Shown here in pieces: positions 6,720 to 15,153 of a stretch of 18,512 bases of DNA; position 1 is the first letter of the stretch, and the number at the start of each line of letters is the position of its first letter. Made by a program: the position numbers and the translations under genes. The stretch spans positions 1-18,512 of the forward strand of contig CAAEEC010000388.1 in NCBI GenBank assembly GCA_900754755.1, read 5' to 3'. This DNA is from Clostridia bacterium (lineage in GTDB: Bacteria > Bacillota > Clostridia > Christensenellales > Aristaeellaceae). Below the pieces are notes generated by a model. It was not told where the DNA came from. It made no database searches and saw only the letters and a list, made by a program, of their open reading frames with translations.

Positions 6720-7244
6720 TTATTCCGTGGGCTCTCCATAGGTGAAGCGCCCGTTTTTCACCGCTTCATCGGGGTAATACACGCGCTCGCAGGATTCATC
6801 GCCCAGCACGACGTTTTTATAGAGCTTATGCGAGCAATTCCCTGTGAACGCCTCGGCCACAGTGGTATCCATTACGTCGCAATACATGCGCGCGTATTCG
6901 CGAAACCACGGATGCTGCGCGATGCGCGCGTTCCAGGCCACGCCAAAGGGGCAATGCTCGCGGCCCAGCGCGGGCACCCAGCCCATATAGGCGATATCGG
7001 AAACCTGCGGCATATTCTCCGGCGTGCGGGCGACCCCCTGGGCGTCGGCGCGCTCCACCATAGCCTGGGCACGTTCCCGCGCGCGCTGGAACAGCACGCG
7101 CCGCACCATTTCCCGCGCGGCCTCATCGCCCAGCGCGGCGCGGATTTCCTGCACAAAGCAGAAGTACAGGTCGGCAAACTGCACCGCCATGCTGCGAATC
7201 TGTGAAACCGCTTCTGCGCGGCTCACCATTTCCCGCTCGTCCAT
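6720..7244 (-). CDS. L-2-amino-thiazoline-4-carboxylic acid hydrolase (ATC hydrolase) family protein
   Basis: The 174-residue soluble protein starts with a helical segment (about residues 1-70) and ends with the block EYARMYCDVMDTTVAEAF, NCSHKLYKNVVLGDESCERVYY, which resembles the C-terminal region of the ATC-hydrolase family (named for a Pseudomonas enzyme converting the thiazoline to S-carbamoyl-L-cysteine). In that named enzyme the reaction feeds L-cysteine formation, but most members are uncharacterized, so the reaction here is uncertain. TAAGGAGG overlapping the previous gene's stop is its ribosome binding site, and it is the last gene of the arginine operon. A carbamoyl-compound link to CarAB/ArgF is an attractive but untested idea. 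Confidence 0.6.
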   Translation of the reverse strand: MDEREMVSRAEAVSQIRSMAVQFADLYFCFVQEIRAALGDEAAREMVRRVLFQRARERAQAMVERADAQGVARTPENMPQVSDIAYMGWVPALGREHCPFGVAWNARIAQHPWFREYARMYCDVMDTTVAEAFTGNCSHKLYKNVVLGDESCERVYYPDEAVKNGRFTYGEPTE

Positions 7245-7257
7245 CGTCGTATCCTCC

Positions 7258-8022
7258 TTACGCCTCGACCCGCGCCATCAGGCCGTCGTGGTCAGAAAGG
7301 CAGCGGCCATTCCCATCCGCGTGCCACGCGCAGAGATCCAGGCGGCGGAAGCTGCCATCGCTCAGGATATAATCGATCTTCTCCGGCCGGTCCAACGCGC
7401 CAAAATCGTGGAACGTGCCGCCCGAATCCGCCGCGAGATCCTCGTAACCGTTTTCCACAATCAGGCGATGCGGCGCGCTCGCAGGCGTAAAGTTAAAATC
7501 GCCCGTGATCACCAGCGGCAGGCGTTGCTTTTCCTGCTCCCGCCGCGCGGCGGCGAACACCAGCTTCAGCCCTTCCTCCATGGCGAATTCCTGTTCGTGA
7601 TCCAAATGCGTGTTAAGGAAGCGGAACAACTGGCCCGTGGGCCGGTGGCGCAATAGCGTCACCGTACACACGCGCGGGCAAGTGCTCTGCTTTTCAAACC
7701 GGCTGCCGGGCACGCTGGGCGTGGGCGAAAGCCAGAAGGTATACGTCTCGTGCAGGCGCACGGCATCCTTGCGGAAGGCGATGGCGTTGCATTCGCCGCC
7801 AAATCCCGCTTCGCGCTCCACGCCCACAAACTGATAGTCCCCCAGTTCGCTTTCCAGCCAATCGCGCATGTCTGGCAACAGTTCCTGGAAGCCCACGGCA
7901 TCGGGCGCGGCGGCGCGCAGCTGCGCCGCGATGGACGCGCGCCGCGCCACGAAATCCCGGTTCCGAGCGCGATCGTAATCGTTCTGACAACGCAAATTGA
8001 AGGTTGCGAGTTTCAGAATCAT
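7258..8022 (-). CDS. Endonuclease/exonuclease/phosphatase (EEP) family hydrolase
   Basis: The 254-residue protein has the ordered EEP motifs: ATFNLR with Asn9, FQEL with the metal-binding Glu47, NTHLDH, GDFN, KIDYIL and a C-terminal SDHDGL. All catalytic residues look intact, so it should be a metal-dependent phosphodiesterase or phosphomonoesterase. The substrate may be nucleic acid, a phospholipid or a small phosphate ester; the short length and lack of a signal peptide favour a cytoplasmic enzyme. AGGAG overlaps the TAG stop of the carB-dapF gene, and the gap is 10 bp, so it is part of the arginine operon. Such a gene is not a standard arginine gene. Confidence 0.88.
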   Translation of the reverse strand: MILKLATFNLRCQNDYDRARNRDFVARRASIAAQLRAAAPDAVGFQELLPDMRDWLESELGDYQFVGVEREAGFGGECNAIAFRKDAVRLHETYTFWLSPTPSVPGSRFEKQSTCPRVCTVTLLRHRPTGQLFRFLNTHLDHEQEFAMEEGLKLVFAAARREQEKQRLPLVITGDFNFTPASAPHRLIVENGYEDLAADSGGTFHDFGALDRPEKIDYILSDGSFRRLDLCAWHADGNGRCLSDHDGLMARVEA

Positions 8023-8032
8023 TTTACCGCTC

Positions 8033-11000
8033 CTAATATTCCAAAGTTCCCTCGTAAATCAGGTTCGCGTTGCCCGAAAGGCGCACGCGCTTGCCATCGT
8101 AATGCACGGTCACTTCGCCGCCATCCAGCTTGACGGTAATATCCGCGCCAATGTCCACCAGTCCATTCAGCGCGGCCGCCACCACCGCCGCGCAAGCGCC
8201 GGTGCCGCAGGCGCGCGTTTCGCCGTTGCCGCGCTCCCACACGCGCATGCGCAGCGTGCGCCGGTCGGCCACGCGCACAAATTCGGTGTTCACGCGCTCG
8301 GGGAAGATCTCCGCGTGTTCGAAGGCCCGCCCCAAAGTGGGAACGTCGATATCCTCCAGCGTGCGGCAGAACACCACGCAGTGCGGATTGCCGACGTTCA
8401 CGCAGGTGATTTCAAACGACTGCCCCGCAATGGTCGCCGGCCGGTTGAGCACGATATCGCCGGGCAGGGACACCGGGATTTTCTCCGGCGACAGTTCTAC
8501 CTCGCCCATATCGATTTCCGCCGAGCAGGCGCGCCCATCCACGGTATAGAGCGTCGCGGTCTTGATGCCGCTGTTGGTTTCGATGGTCACCGTATCGCCG
8601 GAAGCGATGCCGCGGTCGTGCAGGTATTTGGCCACGCAGCGCGCAGCGTTGCCCGCCATATCCGCCTCGGAACCATCCTGATTGAACACGCGCATGCGCG
8701 CGTCCGCCACGCGGGAAGGCTCGATCACCACCAGGCCGTCGCCGCCAATGCTCAGATGCCGGTCGGTAAAATCGATGGCCAACGATTCGGGGCAGGTGAT
8801 CTCCCCATCGAAGTTTTCAATGAAGATATAGTCGTCACCCGTGCCCTGCATTTTGGCAAAGGAAATCTTCTGCCGCTGCGTGCGCATGTGCGCGATATCC
8901 ACCAATTCGGTGTTCCACAGATTGAAACGACTTTGCAGAATATCGGCCAGCGCGTTCGCCGTGTCGATCGAGGTTAAGCACACCGCGCCGTGCATCATGG
9001 CGGCATGGTGCAGCCGAATGTAATCGCTCACGTCCTCGGGCGTAGAAATGCCTTCGAACACAACCGTATCCACCCTGCCATCCGCGAGAAGGTTCACGCA
9101 GGCATCGTTCTGCCCCGGCAGAGCCACTTCTTCCACGGGCAGGCCCAGCGAACGGATGACGCCAGCGGTATCGGGCGTAGCGTAAATCGCGCGGCCCAGA
9201 TCGAAGAATTTTTGCGCCAGGCGCATGGTTTCCACATCGTCCGCCACGCCAATGCTGATGAGCACGCCGCGGCGGGCGTCGCGCGCGCCGATGTTGAAGC
9301 CCGCGGCAGCGAATCCCTTGAACAGGGCTTCGCGCAGCGTTTTGCCCACGCCCAGCACTTCGCCGGTGGATTTCATTTCCGGGCCGAGCGCGCTGTTGGC
9401 GTCCGGCAATTTCTGGAAGGAGAACACGGGCACTTTCACCGTGAAATACGGCGGCGCCTTGTGCAGTCCCGATCCGTAGCCCAGCGAGCGCAGCGACGCG
9501 CCCATCATCACGCGCGTGGCGATATCCACCATGGGCACGCCCGTGACCTTGCTGATGTAGGGAATCGTGCGCGAGGCGCGCGGGTTCACTTCGATGACGT
9601 ACAGTTCCCCGCCGTGGATGAGGTACTGGATGTTCACCAGGCCGCGCGTGCCCAGCGCGAGCGCGAGCTTGGTGGAGCAATCCAGGATGGCGCGAGTCTG
9701 CTTATCGGTGAGGCTATAGGGCGGATACACGGCGATGGAATCGCCGCTGTGTACGCCCGCGCGCTCGATGTGCTGCATAATGCCGGGAATCAGCACGTCC
9801 GTACCATCGGAAATCGCGTCCACTTCCAGTTCCGTGCCGCGCATATATTTATCCACCAGCACCGGGTTCTCAATGCCCTGTGCCAGGATCAGGCGCATGT
9901 AGGTCACCACATCGGCGTCCGATTGCGCGATGGTCATGTTCTGCCCGCCAATCACGTAAGAGGGGCGCAGCAGCACCGGATAGCCCAGCCGGTTGGCCGC
10001 GGCCAGCGCGCCATCCATATCCATGGCGGTCGCGCCTTCGGGCCGGCGGATGCTCAACGTTTGCAGGAGATGATCGAACCGTTCGCGGTCTTCCGCCAGG
10101 TCGATGCCCTCCGCCGAAGTGCCCAGGATGGGAATGCCGTGCGCGCACAGCGCCTTGGTGAGCTTGATGGCGGTCTGCCCGCCGAAAGCGACGACCACGC
10201 CCACGGGCTTCTCGACCTCCACCACGTTCAGCACGTCTTCCTCGGTGAGCGGCTCGAAATACAATCGGTCGGCGGTATCGAAATCCGTGGAAACGGTTTC
10301 CGGGTTGTTGTTGATGATCGCCACGTCGTAGCCCATTGCCTTCAGCGTCCACACACAGTGCACGGAGGAATAGTCGAACTCGATGCCCTGGCCGATGCGG
10401 ATCGGGCCGGAACCGAGCACCACCACGCAGGGCTTATCCGTCTTGCGCTCGCGGGATTCGCACACATCGTCGTAGGTCGAATAGAAATAGGGCGTGAGCG
10501 CGCGGAACTCCGCGCCGCAGGTGTCCACCATCTTATAGACCGCGCTGCGGTGCGCAGGCAGCGCGTGACCGCTGATGCGCGCGAGCGCCTTGTCCGTGAA
10601 GCCCAGGCGCTTCATCTTAAGATACGTCTGTTCGTCGAGCGGCCCGGCGGCGATTTCCTTCTCCGCGCTGGCCAGGCGGCCGATGGCGCTGAGGAAGAAA
10701 CGGTCAATGCGCGTGGCCTGATAAATCTCCTCGATGGACACACCGTCCTTCAGCGCCTGATACACGGCGAACAGGCGCATATCATCCATCTTGTGATAAT
10801 CCAATTGGCCCGCGCGCGCGAGCGTGTCTACGCCAATTTCCGCGCCGCGGATGGCCTTCATCAGAGCCATTTCCAGCGAGGGCGCGATGGCCATCACCTC
10901 GCCCGTTGCCTTCATCTGCGTGCCCAGCGCGTGGCTGGCGCCCACGAATTTGTCAAAGGGGAACCGCGGCAGCTTGACCACCACATAGTCCACAGCCGGT

Positions 11001-12040
11001 TCAAAACAGGCGCAGGTTTCGCCCGTCACATCGTTGATGATCTCATCCAGCGTAAGTCCCATAGCGATCTTCGTGGCAACCTTGGCAATGGGATAACCCG
11101 TGGCCTTGCTCGCCAGGGCGGACGAGCGGGACAGGCGCGGATTGACCTCGATGACGGCGTACTGGAAGCTGTGGGGATCCAGGGCAAACTGGCAGTTGCA
11201 TCCGCCCTCGATGCCCAGCGCGCTGACGATGCTCAGCGCGGCAGTGCGCAGCATTTGCAATTCCTTGTCCGCCAAGGTGAGCGCGGGCGCGACAACAACC
11301 GAGTCGCCCGTGTGCACGCCTACGGGATCGACGTTTTCCATGGAGCACACGGCGATGGCGTTGCCCGCCGAATCGCGCAGCGCCTCGAACTCGATTTCCT
11401 TCCAGCCATAGATGTATTTTTCGATCAGCGCCTGGTGGATGGGCGAAAGCGTCAGCCCTGCCTCGGCCACTTCGCGCAGCGCGGCCTCGTCGTTCGCCAC
11501 GCCGCCGCCCGTGCCGCCCAGCGTGAACGCGGGCCGCACGATCACCGGATAGCCGATCTCCCGCGCCACGGCCACGGCCTCTTCCACGCTCGTAGCGATG
11601 CCCGAGGGAATGATCGGCTGACCGATTTCGCGCATGGTTTCGGCAAAGAGTTTGCGGTCCTCGGCCTTGTCGATGGCCGCCGCGCCGGTGCCCAGCAGGC
11701 GCACGCCGTGCGCTTTTAAGAATCCTTCCCGCTCCAATTCCGAAGCGATGGTCAGCCCCGTCTGCCCACCCAGCGTGGCGAGCAGGCCGTCCGGCTTTTC
11801 CTTCACGATGATCCGGCGCACGGTATCCGCAACCAGCGGTTCCAGATAGATTTCATCCGCCAGCGCCTGATCCGTCATAATCGTGGCGGGATTGGAATTC
11901 ACCAGCACCACGTTCACGCCCATATCCTTGAGCACGCGGCAGGCCTGCGTTCCCGCATAATCGAATTCTGCCGCCTGCCCGATCACGATCGGGCCGGAGC
12001 CGATGACCAGCACCTTGTTGATACTCTTATCGCGCGGCAT
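8033..12040 (-). CDS. carB-dapF: Fusion protein: carbamoyl phosphate synthase large subunit (CarB) plus diaminopimelate epimerase-like (DapF) domain
   Basis: One uninterrupted frame encodes 1335 residues. Residues 1 to about 1057 are a full CarB: first ATP-grasp half (GSGPIVIGQAAEFDYAGTQ near the N-terminus), oligomerization region, second half beginning near residue 537 (GSGPIRIGQGIEFDYSS) and the allosteric MGS domain from about 920. CarB makes carbamoyl phosphate from bicarbonate, ammonia from CarA and two ATP. Residues of about 1058-1335 are a complete DapF fold: KMQGTGDDY at 1063, FNQDGSE, NVGNPHCV, VNTEFV, ERGNGET, and ACGTGAC with Cys1278. DapF interconverts LL- and meso-diaminopimelate for lysine and cell wall. 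In the fused domain the first catalytic Cys is Ala1129 (MAGNAARC) and the usual Asn of GND is Asp1069, so activity is doubtful. There is almost no linker. An ATG at residue 1052 (8887) with a weak GGTGGA upstream could allow a separate DapF. The start overlaps carA by 14 bp. Confidence 0.95.
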   Translation of the reverse strand: MPRDKSINKVLVIGSGPIVIGQAAEFDYAGTQACRVLKDMGVNVVLVNSNPATIMTDQALADEIYLEPLVADTVRRIIVKEKPDGLLATLGGQTGLTIASELEREGFLKAHGVRLLGTGAAAIDKAEDRKLFAETMREIGQPIIPSGIATSVEEAVAVAREIGYPVIVRPAFTLGGTGGGVANDEAALREVAEAGLTLSPIHQALIEKYIYGWKEIEFEALRDSAGNAIAVCSMENVDPVGVHTGDSVVVAPALTLADKELQMLRTAALSIVSALGIEGGCNCQFALDPHSFQYAVIEVNPRLSRSSALASKATGYPIAKVATKIAMGLTLDEIINDVTGETCACFEPAVDYVVVKLPRFPFDKFVGASHALGTQMKATGEVMAIAPSLEMALMKAIRGAEIGVDTLARAGQLDYHKMDDMRLFAVYQALKDGVSIEEIYQATRIDRFFLSAIGRLASAEKEIAAGPLDEQTYLKMKRLGFTDKALARISGHALPAHRSAVYKMVDTCGAEFRALTPYFYSTYDDVCESRERKTDKPCVVVLGSGPIRIGQGIEFDYSSVHCVWTLKAMGYDVAIINNNPETVSTDFDTADRLYFEPLTEEDVLNVVEVEKPVGVVVAFGGQTAIKLTKALCAHGIPILGTSAEGIDLAEDRERFDHLLQTLSIRRPEGATAMDMDGALAAANRLGYPVLLRPSYVIGGQNMTIAQSDADVVTYMRLILAQGIENPVLVDKYMRGTELEVDAISDGTDVLIPGIMQHIERAGVHSGDSIAVYPPYSLTDKQTRAILDCSTKLALALGTRGLVNIQYLIHGGELYVIEVNPRASRTIPYISKVTGVPMVDIATRVMMGASLRSLGYGSGLHKAPPYFTVKVPVFSFQKLPDANSALGPEMKSTGEVLGVGKTLREALFKGFAAAGFNIGARDARRGVLISIGVADDVETMRLAQKFFDLGRAIYATPDTAGVIRSLGLPVEEVALPGQNDACVNLLADGRVDTVVFEGISTPEDVSDYIRLHHAAMMHGAVCLTSIDTANALADILQSRFNLWNTELVDIAHMRTQRQKISFAKMQGTGDDYIFIENFDGEITCPESLAIDFTDRHLSIGGDGLVVIEPSRVADARMRVFNQDGSEADMAGNAARCVAKYLHDRGIASGDTVTIETNSGIKTATLYTVDGRACSAEIDMGEVELSPEKIPVSLPGDIVLNRPATIAGQSFEITCVNVGNPHCVVFCRTLEDIDVPTLGRAFEHAEIFPERVNTEFVRVADRRTLRMRVWERGNGETRACGTGACAAVVAAALNGLVDIGADITVKLDGGEVTVHYDGKRVRLSGNANLIYEGTLEY

Positions 12041-13112
12041 TCCTCTCCCCCCCTGTCATCGCCAAGAATTCATCGAACAAGAACCCGGTATCGCACGGGC
12101 CGCCGTGCGCCTCCGGATGGAATTGCGTGCTGAACGCGCGCAGGTCGGGAATTTCCAGCCCCTCGCAGCTTCCGTCGTTGGCGTTCACCATGGAAAGCCG
12201 CACGCCCTGCGGCAGCGTATCCCCCACGACCGCGTAGCCGTGGTTCTGGCTGGTGATGTACACGCGCCCGCTCGCGAGGTGGCGCACCGGTTGGTTGGCC
12301 CCGCGGTGGCCAAATTTCATTTTCACGCGCTCGGCGCCCGCCGCGAGCCCCAAAATCTGATGGCCCAGGCACACGCCCAGCAGCGGCGCGCGGCCCAGCA
12401 GCTTTTTCACCTGCGCGATGGCGAAATCGTTTTCCGCCGGATCGCCCGGGCCGTTGGAGAGCACGATGCCGTCCGGATGGATGTCGAGCAGCGCCTGCGC
12501 ATCCATCGTGCAGGGGAAGGAGACCACGCGGCAGTTCCGCTTCACCAATTCCTTGATGATGCCGCGCTTGGCGCCAAAATCGTACAACGCGATCAAATGG
12601 CTCGCGTTTTCCGCTTCCGGCCCATAGGTTTCAATTTCGCCGCAGGAAACGCTCTTCACCGCGTCCACAATGCGGTACGCGCGCAGCGCGGCAAAATCCA
12701 CCGCGTCCGGATCGGAAGTGATCGCCGCGTTCAGCGCGCCCTCTTCGCGAATGGCGCGGGTGATTTCCCGCGTGTCCACGCCGCACACGCCGGGAATGCC
12801 CCACGCCTTGAGTTGCTCGTCCACCGTGCATTCGCAGCGGAAATTGGAGGGCGTATCGCAGATTTCGCGCGCCACATAACCGCGCAAAAACGCGCCGCGG
12901 CTCTCCCAGTCCTCGCGGTTCATGCCATAATTGCCGATCAATGGGAAGGTCTGCACCACGATCTGCCCGAAATAGCTGGGGTCGGTGAGCGTTTCGATGT
13001 AACCGCCCGTAGCCGTGGTAAAGACCATTTCCCCCACCGCGTCGGCCGGCGCGCCAAAGCGCCAGCCCTCGAACACGCGGCCATTTTCCATCACGATATA
13101 TGCCCTCTCCAT
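12027..13112 (-). CDS. carA: Carbamoyl phosphate synthase small subunit (glutaminase)
   Basis: The start is put at ATG 13112 (MERAYIVMENGRVFEG) because AGGGG lies 8 bases before it; a GTG at 13121 has its ribosome binding site too close. The 361-residue protein has the N-terminal CarA domain and a class I glutamine amidotransferase domain with the nucleophile Cys248 in GVCLGHQ and the His/Glu pair in QFHPEAHGG. It splits glutamine and passes ammonia to CarB. It sits between argF (11-bp gap) and the carB-dapF fusion (14-bp overlap), so it probably supplies arginine synthesis, and perhaps pyrimidines if no other carAB exists. Confidence 0.97.
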   Translation of the reverse strand: MERAYIVMENGRVFEGWRFGAPADAVGEMVFTTATGGYIETLTDPSYFGQIVVQTFPLIGNYGMNREDWESRGAFLRGYVAREICDTPSNFRCECTVDEQLKAWGIPGVCGVDTREITRAIREEGALNAAITSDPDAVDFAALRAYRIVDAVKSVSCGEIETYGPEAENASHLIALYDFGAKRGIIKELVKRNCRVVSFPCTMDAQALLDIHPDGIVLSNGPGDPAENDFAIAQVKKLLGRAPLLGVCLGHQILGLAAGAERVKMKFGHRGANQPVRHLASGRVYITSQNHGYAVVGDTLPQGVRLSMVNANDGSCEGLEIPDLRAFSTQFHPEAHGGPCDTGFLFDEFLAMTGGERNAAR

Positions 13113-13123
13113 GCCGCGCACCC

Positions 13124-14020
13124 CTATGCCATCAGTTTCACGAGAATGGCCTTCTGCACGTGCAAGCGGTTTTCCGCCTGATCGAAGATCTCGCCCGCGT
13201 GCTTTTCAAAGGTTTCTTCGGTGATTTCCTCACCCCGGTGCGCGGGCAGGCAGTGCAGCACCATAGCGTCCGGCTTGGCGAAGCGCATATTCTCTTCGTT
13301 CACCTGATAGTTCCTGAACGCCTGCATGCGCTTTTCGGCCTCGCCCTCCTGGCCCATGGACGCCCACACGTCCGTATACACGGCGTCGGCCCCATCAACC
13401 GCTTCCGCGGGGTCGCGCACGATGGTGAAATCGCCGTTGGCCTTCGCCCAATCCGCCACTTCCGGCTCGTATCCCTCCGGGCAGGCGATGGACACCTTCA
13501 TGCCCACTTTCACGCCGCCCACGATCAGGGAATTGGCCATGTTGTTGCCATCGCCCACAAAGGCCAGCTTGAGCCCCGCCAGCGCGCCTTTATACTCGCG
13601 AATGGTCATAAAATCGGCCATGGCCTGGCAAGGATGGGCGTAGTCCGTCAGCCCGTTGACCACGGGAATGGAGCCGTATGCCGCCAGATCCTCCACCTCT
13701 TTTTGCGCGAAGGTGCGGATCATGATGCCGTCCAGATAGCGCGAAAGCACGCGCGCGGTATCCTGCACCGGCTCGCCCCGGCCAATTTGCAAATCGCGCG
13801 AGGAAAGGTGCAGCGCCGAGCCGCCCAGCTGATACATGCCCGCCTCAAACGAAACGCGCGTGCGCGTGGAGGACTTCTGGAAGATCATGCCCAGCGTCTT
13901 GCCCGCGAGGCGCGGGTGCGCGATGCCGTGCTTTTTTTCGTATTTCAATTGGTCGGCCAGTTCAAAAATGTCCTGCATTTCCTGCGCGCTGACGTCGCCC
14001 AGTTTCAAAAAATGCTTCAT
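13124..14020 (-). CDS. argF: Ornithine carbamoyltransferase
   Basis: The start is ATG 14020 (MKHFLKLGD), which overlaps the argD stop as ATGA and has AAGGAGG about 7 bases upstream; an open extension to 14119 lies inside argD. The 298-residue protein has the carbamoyl-phosphate loop SSTRTR (residues 50-55), HPCQ, and the ornithine-specific HCLPAHRGEE near the C-terminus, which separates it from aspartate carbamoyltransferase. It joins ornithine and carbamoyl phosphate to citrulline. Its position directly before carAB places the producer and consumer of carbamoyl phosphate side by side. Confidence 0.97.
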   Translation of the reverse strand: MKHFLKLGDVSAQEMQDIFELADQLKYEKKHGIAHPRLAGKTLGMIFQKSSTRTRVSFEAGMYQLGGSALHLSSRDLQIGRGEPVQDTARVLSRYLDGIMIRTFAQKEVEDLAAYGSIPVVNGLTDYAHPCQAMADFMTIREYKGALAGLKLAFVGDGNNMANSLIVGGVKVGMKVSIACPEGYEPEVADWAKANGDFTIVRDPAEAVDGADAVYTDVWASMGQEGEAEKRMQAFRNYQVNEENMRFAKPDAMVLHCLPAHRGEEITEETFEKHAGEIFDQAENRLHVQKAILVKLMA

Positions 14021-15153
14021 GCCATAGCCTCCTTCAAAATCGCCAATCCCGCCTTGAGCTGCTCCCACGGAATCGTGAGCGCCGGCAACAGGCGGATCTT
14101 GTCCTTCGCCGTGAGGCACAAAACGCCCTTTTCTATGGCGGCGCGCACCACTTCCCCGGCGGGCTTCTGCGTGGGAATGCCCACCATCAGCCCCAGGCCC
14201 GTGGCCTCGGGGAACTGCGAAAAGATGTATTCGCCCTTTTTCGCCACTTCGGAAAGCAGGGCCTCGTCAATGCGCGAAAGGATGCTGTACGCGCCCGCCG
14301 CGCACACGGGATTGCCGCCGAACGTGGAACCGTGCGTACCCGCTGTAAGCGTATTTTTCACCTTTTCGCCCAACAGGGTCGCGCCGATGGGCAGGCCGCC
14401 GCCCAGGCCCTTGGCCGTGGAAACGATGTCGGGATGGATGCCGAAATGCTCATAGGCGTAGAGCTTGCCCGTGCGGCCGTTGCCGGTCTGCACCTCGTCC
14501 ACGATGAGCAGAATATCGTTCTTTTCGCAGATTTCCGCGCAAGCGTGTACGTAATCCGCGTCCAGCAGGTTCACGCCGCCCTCGCCCTGCACCATTTCCA
14601 GCATGATCGCGCACACGCGCCCGCTGGCCGCCGCGCGCAGCTCATCCACATCGCCGGGCGTCACATGCACAAAACCGGGTGTGAACGGGCCGAAATGGTG
14701 GTGGAAATGCTCCTGTCCCGTGGCGGAAAGCGTGGTGATCGTGCGGCCATGAAAGCTCTGTTTGAGCGTGATGATGGTATCGCGCCCGCTCCCCTGGTCG
14801 CTCGCGTATTTGCGCGCGGCCTTGATGGCGCATTCGTTGGATTCCGCGCCGGAGTTGGAGAAAAAGACCTTCTTCATGCCGGTCTTTTCGCACAGCAGCT
14901 TCGCCAGGCGCGCCTGCGGCTCGGTGTAATACAGATTGGAGGTGTGCTGCACGCGCATCACCTGCTCGATCACGGCCTGCTGCCAGTAGGCGTCGCACAC
15001 GCCGAAGGCGTTCGCCGCGATGCCGCTGCCCAAATCGATGTATTCCTTGCCCGCATCGTCGTACACCAGCGAGCCATGCCCGCTCACAATTTGCAAATCA
15101 AAGCGCGAATAGGTATTCGCGATATATTCCTGGTCGGCGGCCTTTACGTTCAA
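14017..15153 (-). CDS. argD: Acetylornithine aminotransferase
   Basis: The start is TTG at 15153, overlapping the argB stop as TTGA, with GGGGAGG 6 bases upstream; this points to translational coupling. The 378-residue protein is a class III PLP aminotransferase with SNSGAESNECAIK (cofactor phosphate region), IVDEVQTGNGRTG, and the PLP lysine Lys248 in STAKGLGGGLPIGA. The length and QTGNGRTGK region fit ArgD (N-acetyl-glutamate semialdehyde to N-acetylornithine). ArgD proteins often also act on succinyl-diaminopimelate, which is of interest next to the DapF-containing fusion. Confidence 0.95.
   Translation of the reverse strand: MNVKAADQEYIANTYSRFDLQIVSGHGSLVYDDAGKEYIDLGSGIAANAFGVCDAYWQQAVIEQVMRVQHTSNLYYTEPQARLAKLLCEKTGMKKVFFSNSGAESNECAIKAARKYASDQGSGRDTIITLKQSFHGRTITTLSATGQEHFHHHFGPFTPGFVHVTPGDVDELRAAASGRVCAIMLEMVQGEGGVNLLDADYVHACAEICEKNDILLIVDEVQTGNGRTGKLYAYEHFGIHPDIVSTAKGLGGGLPIGATLLGEKVKNTLTAGTHGSTFGGNPVCAAGAYSILSRIDEALLSEVAKKGEYIFSQFPEATGLGLMVGIPTQKPAGEVVRAAIEKGVLCLTAKDKIRLLPALTIPWEQLKAGLAILKEAMA

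Noticed and set aside
8990..11719. A 909-codon open frame on the plus strand opposite carB
   Set aside because: It is the antisense of a clearly recognised CarB; its product is rich in His, Arg and Ala without any domain, as expected from GC-rich codon bias on the other strand.
14021..14119. N-terminal extension of argF
   Set aside because: It overlaps the end of argD; ornithine carbamoyltransferases begin near MKHFLKL, which has the AAGGAGG site.
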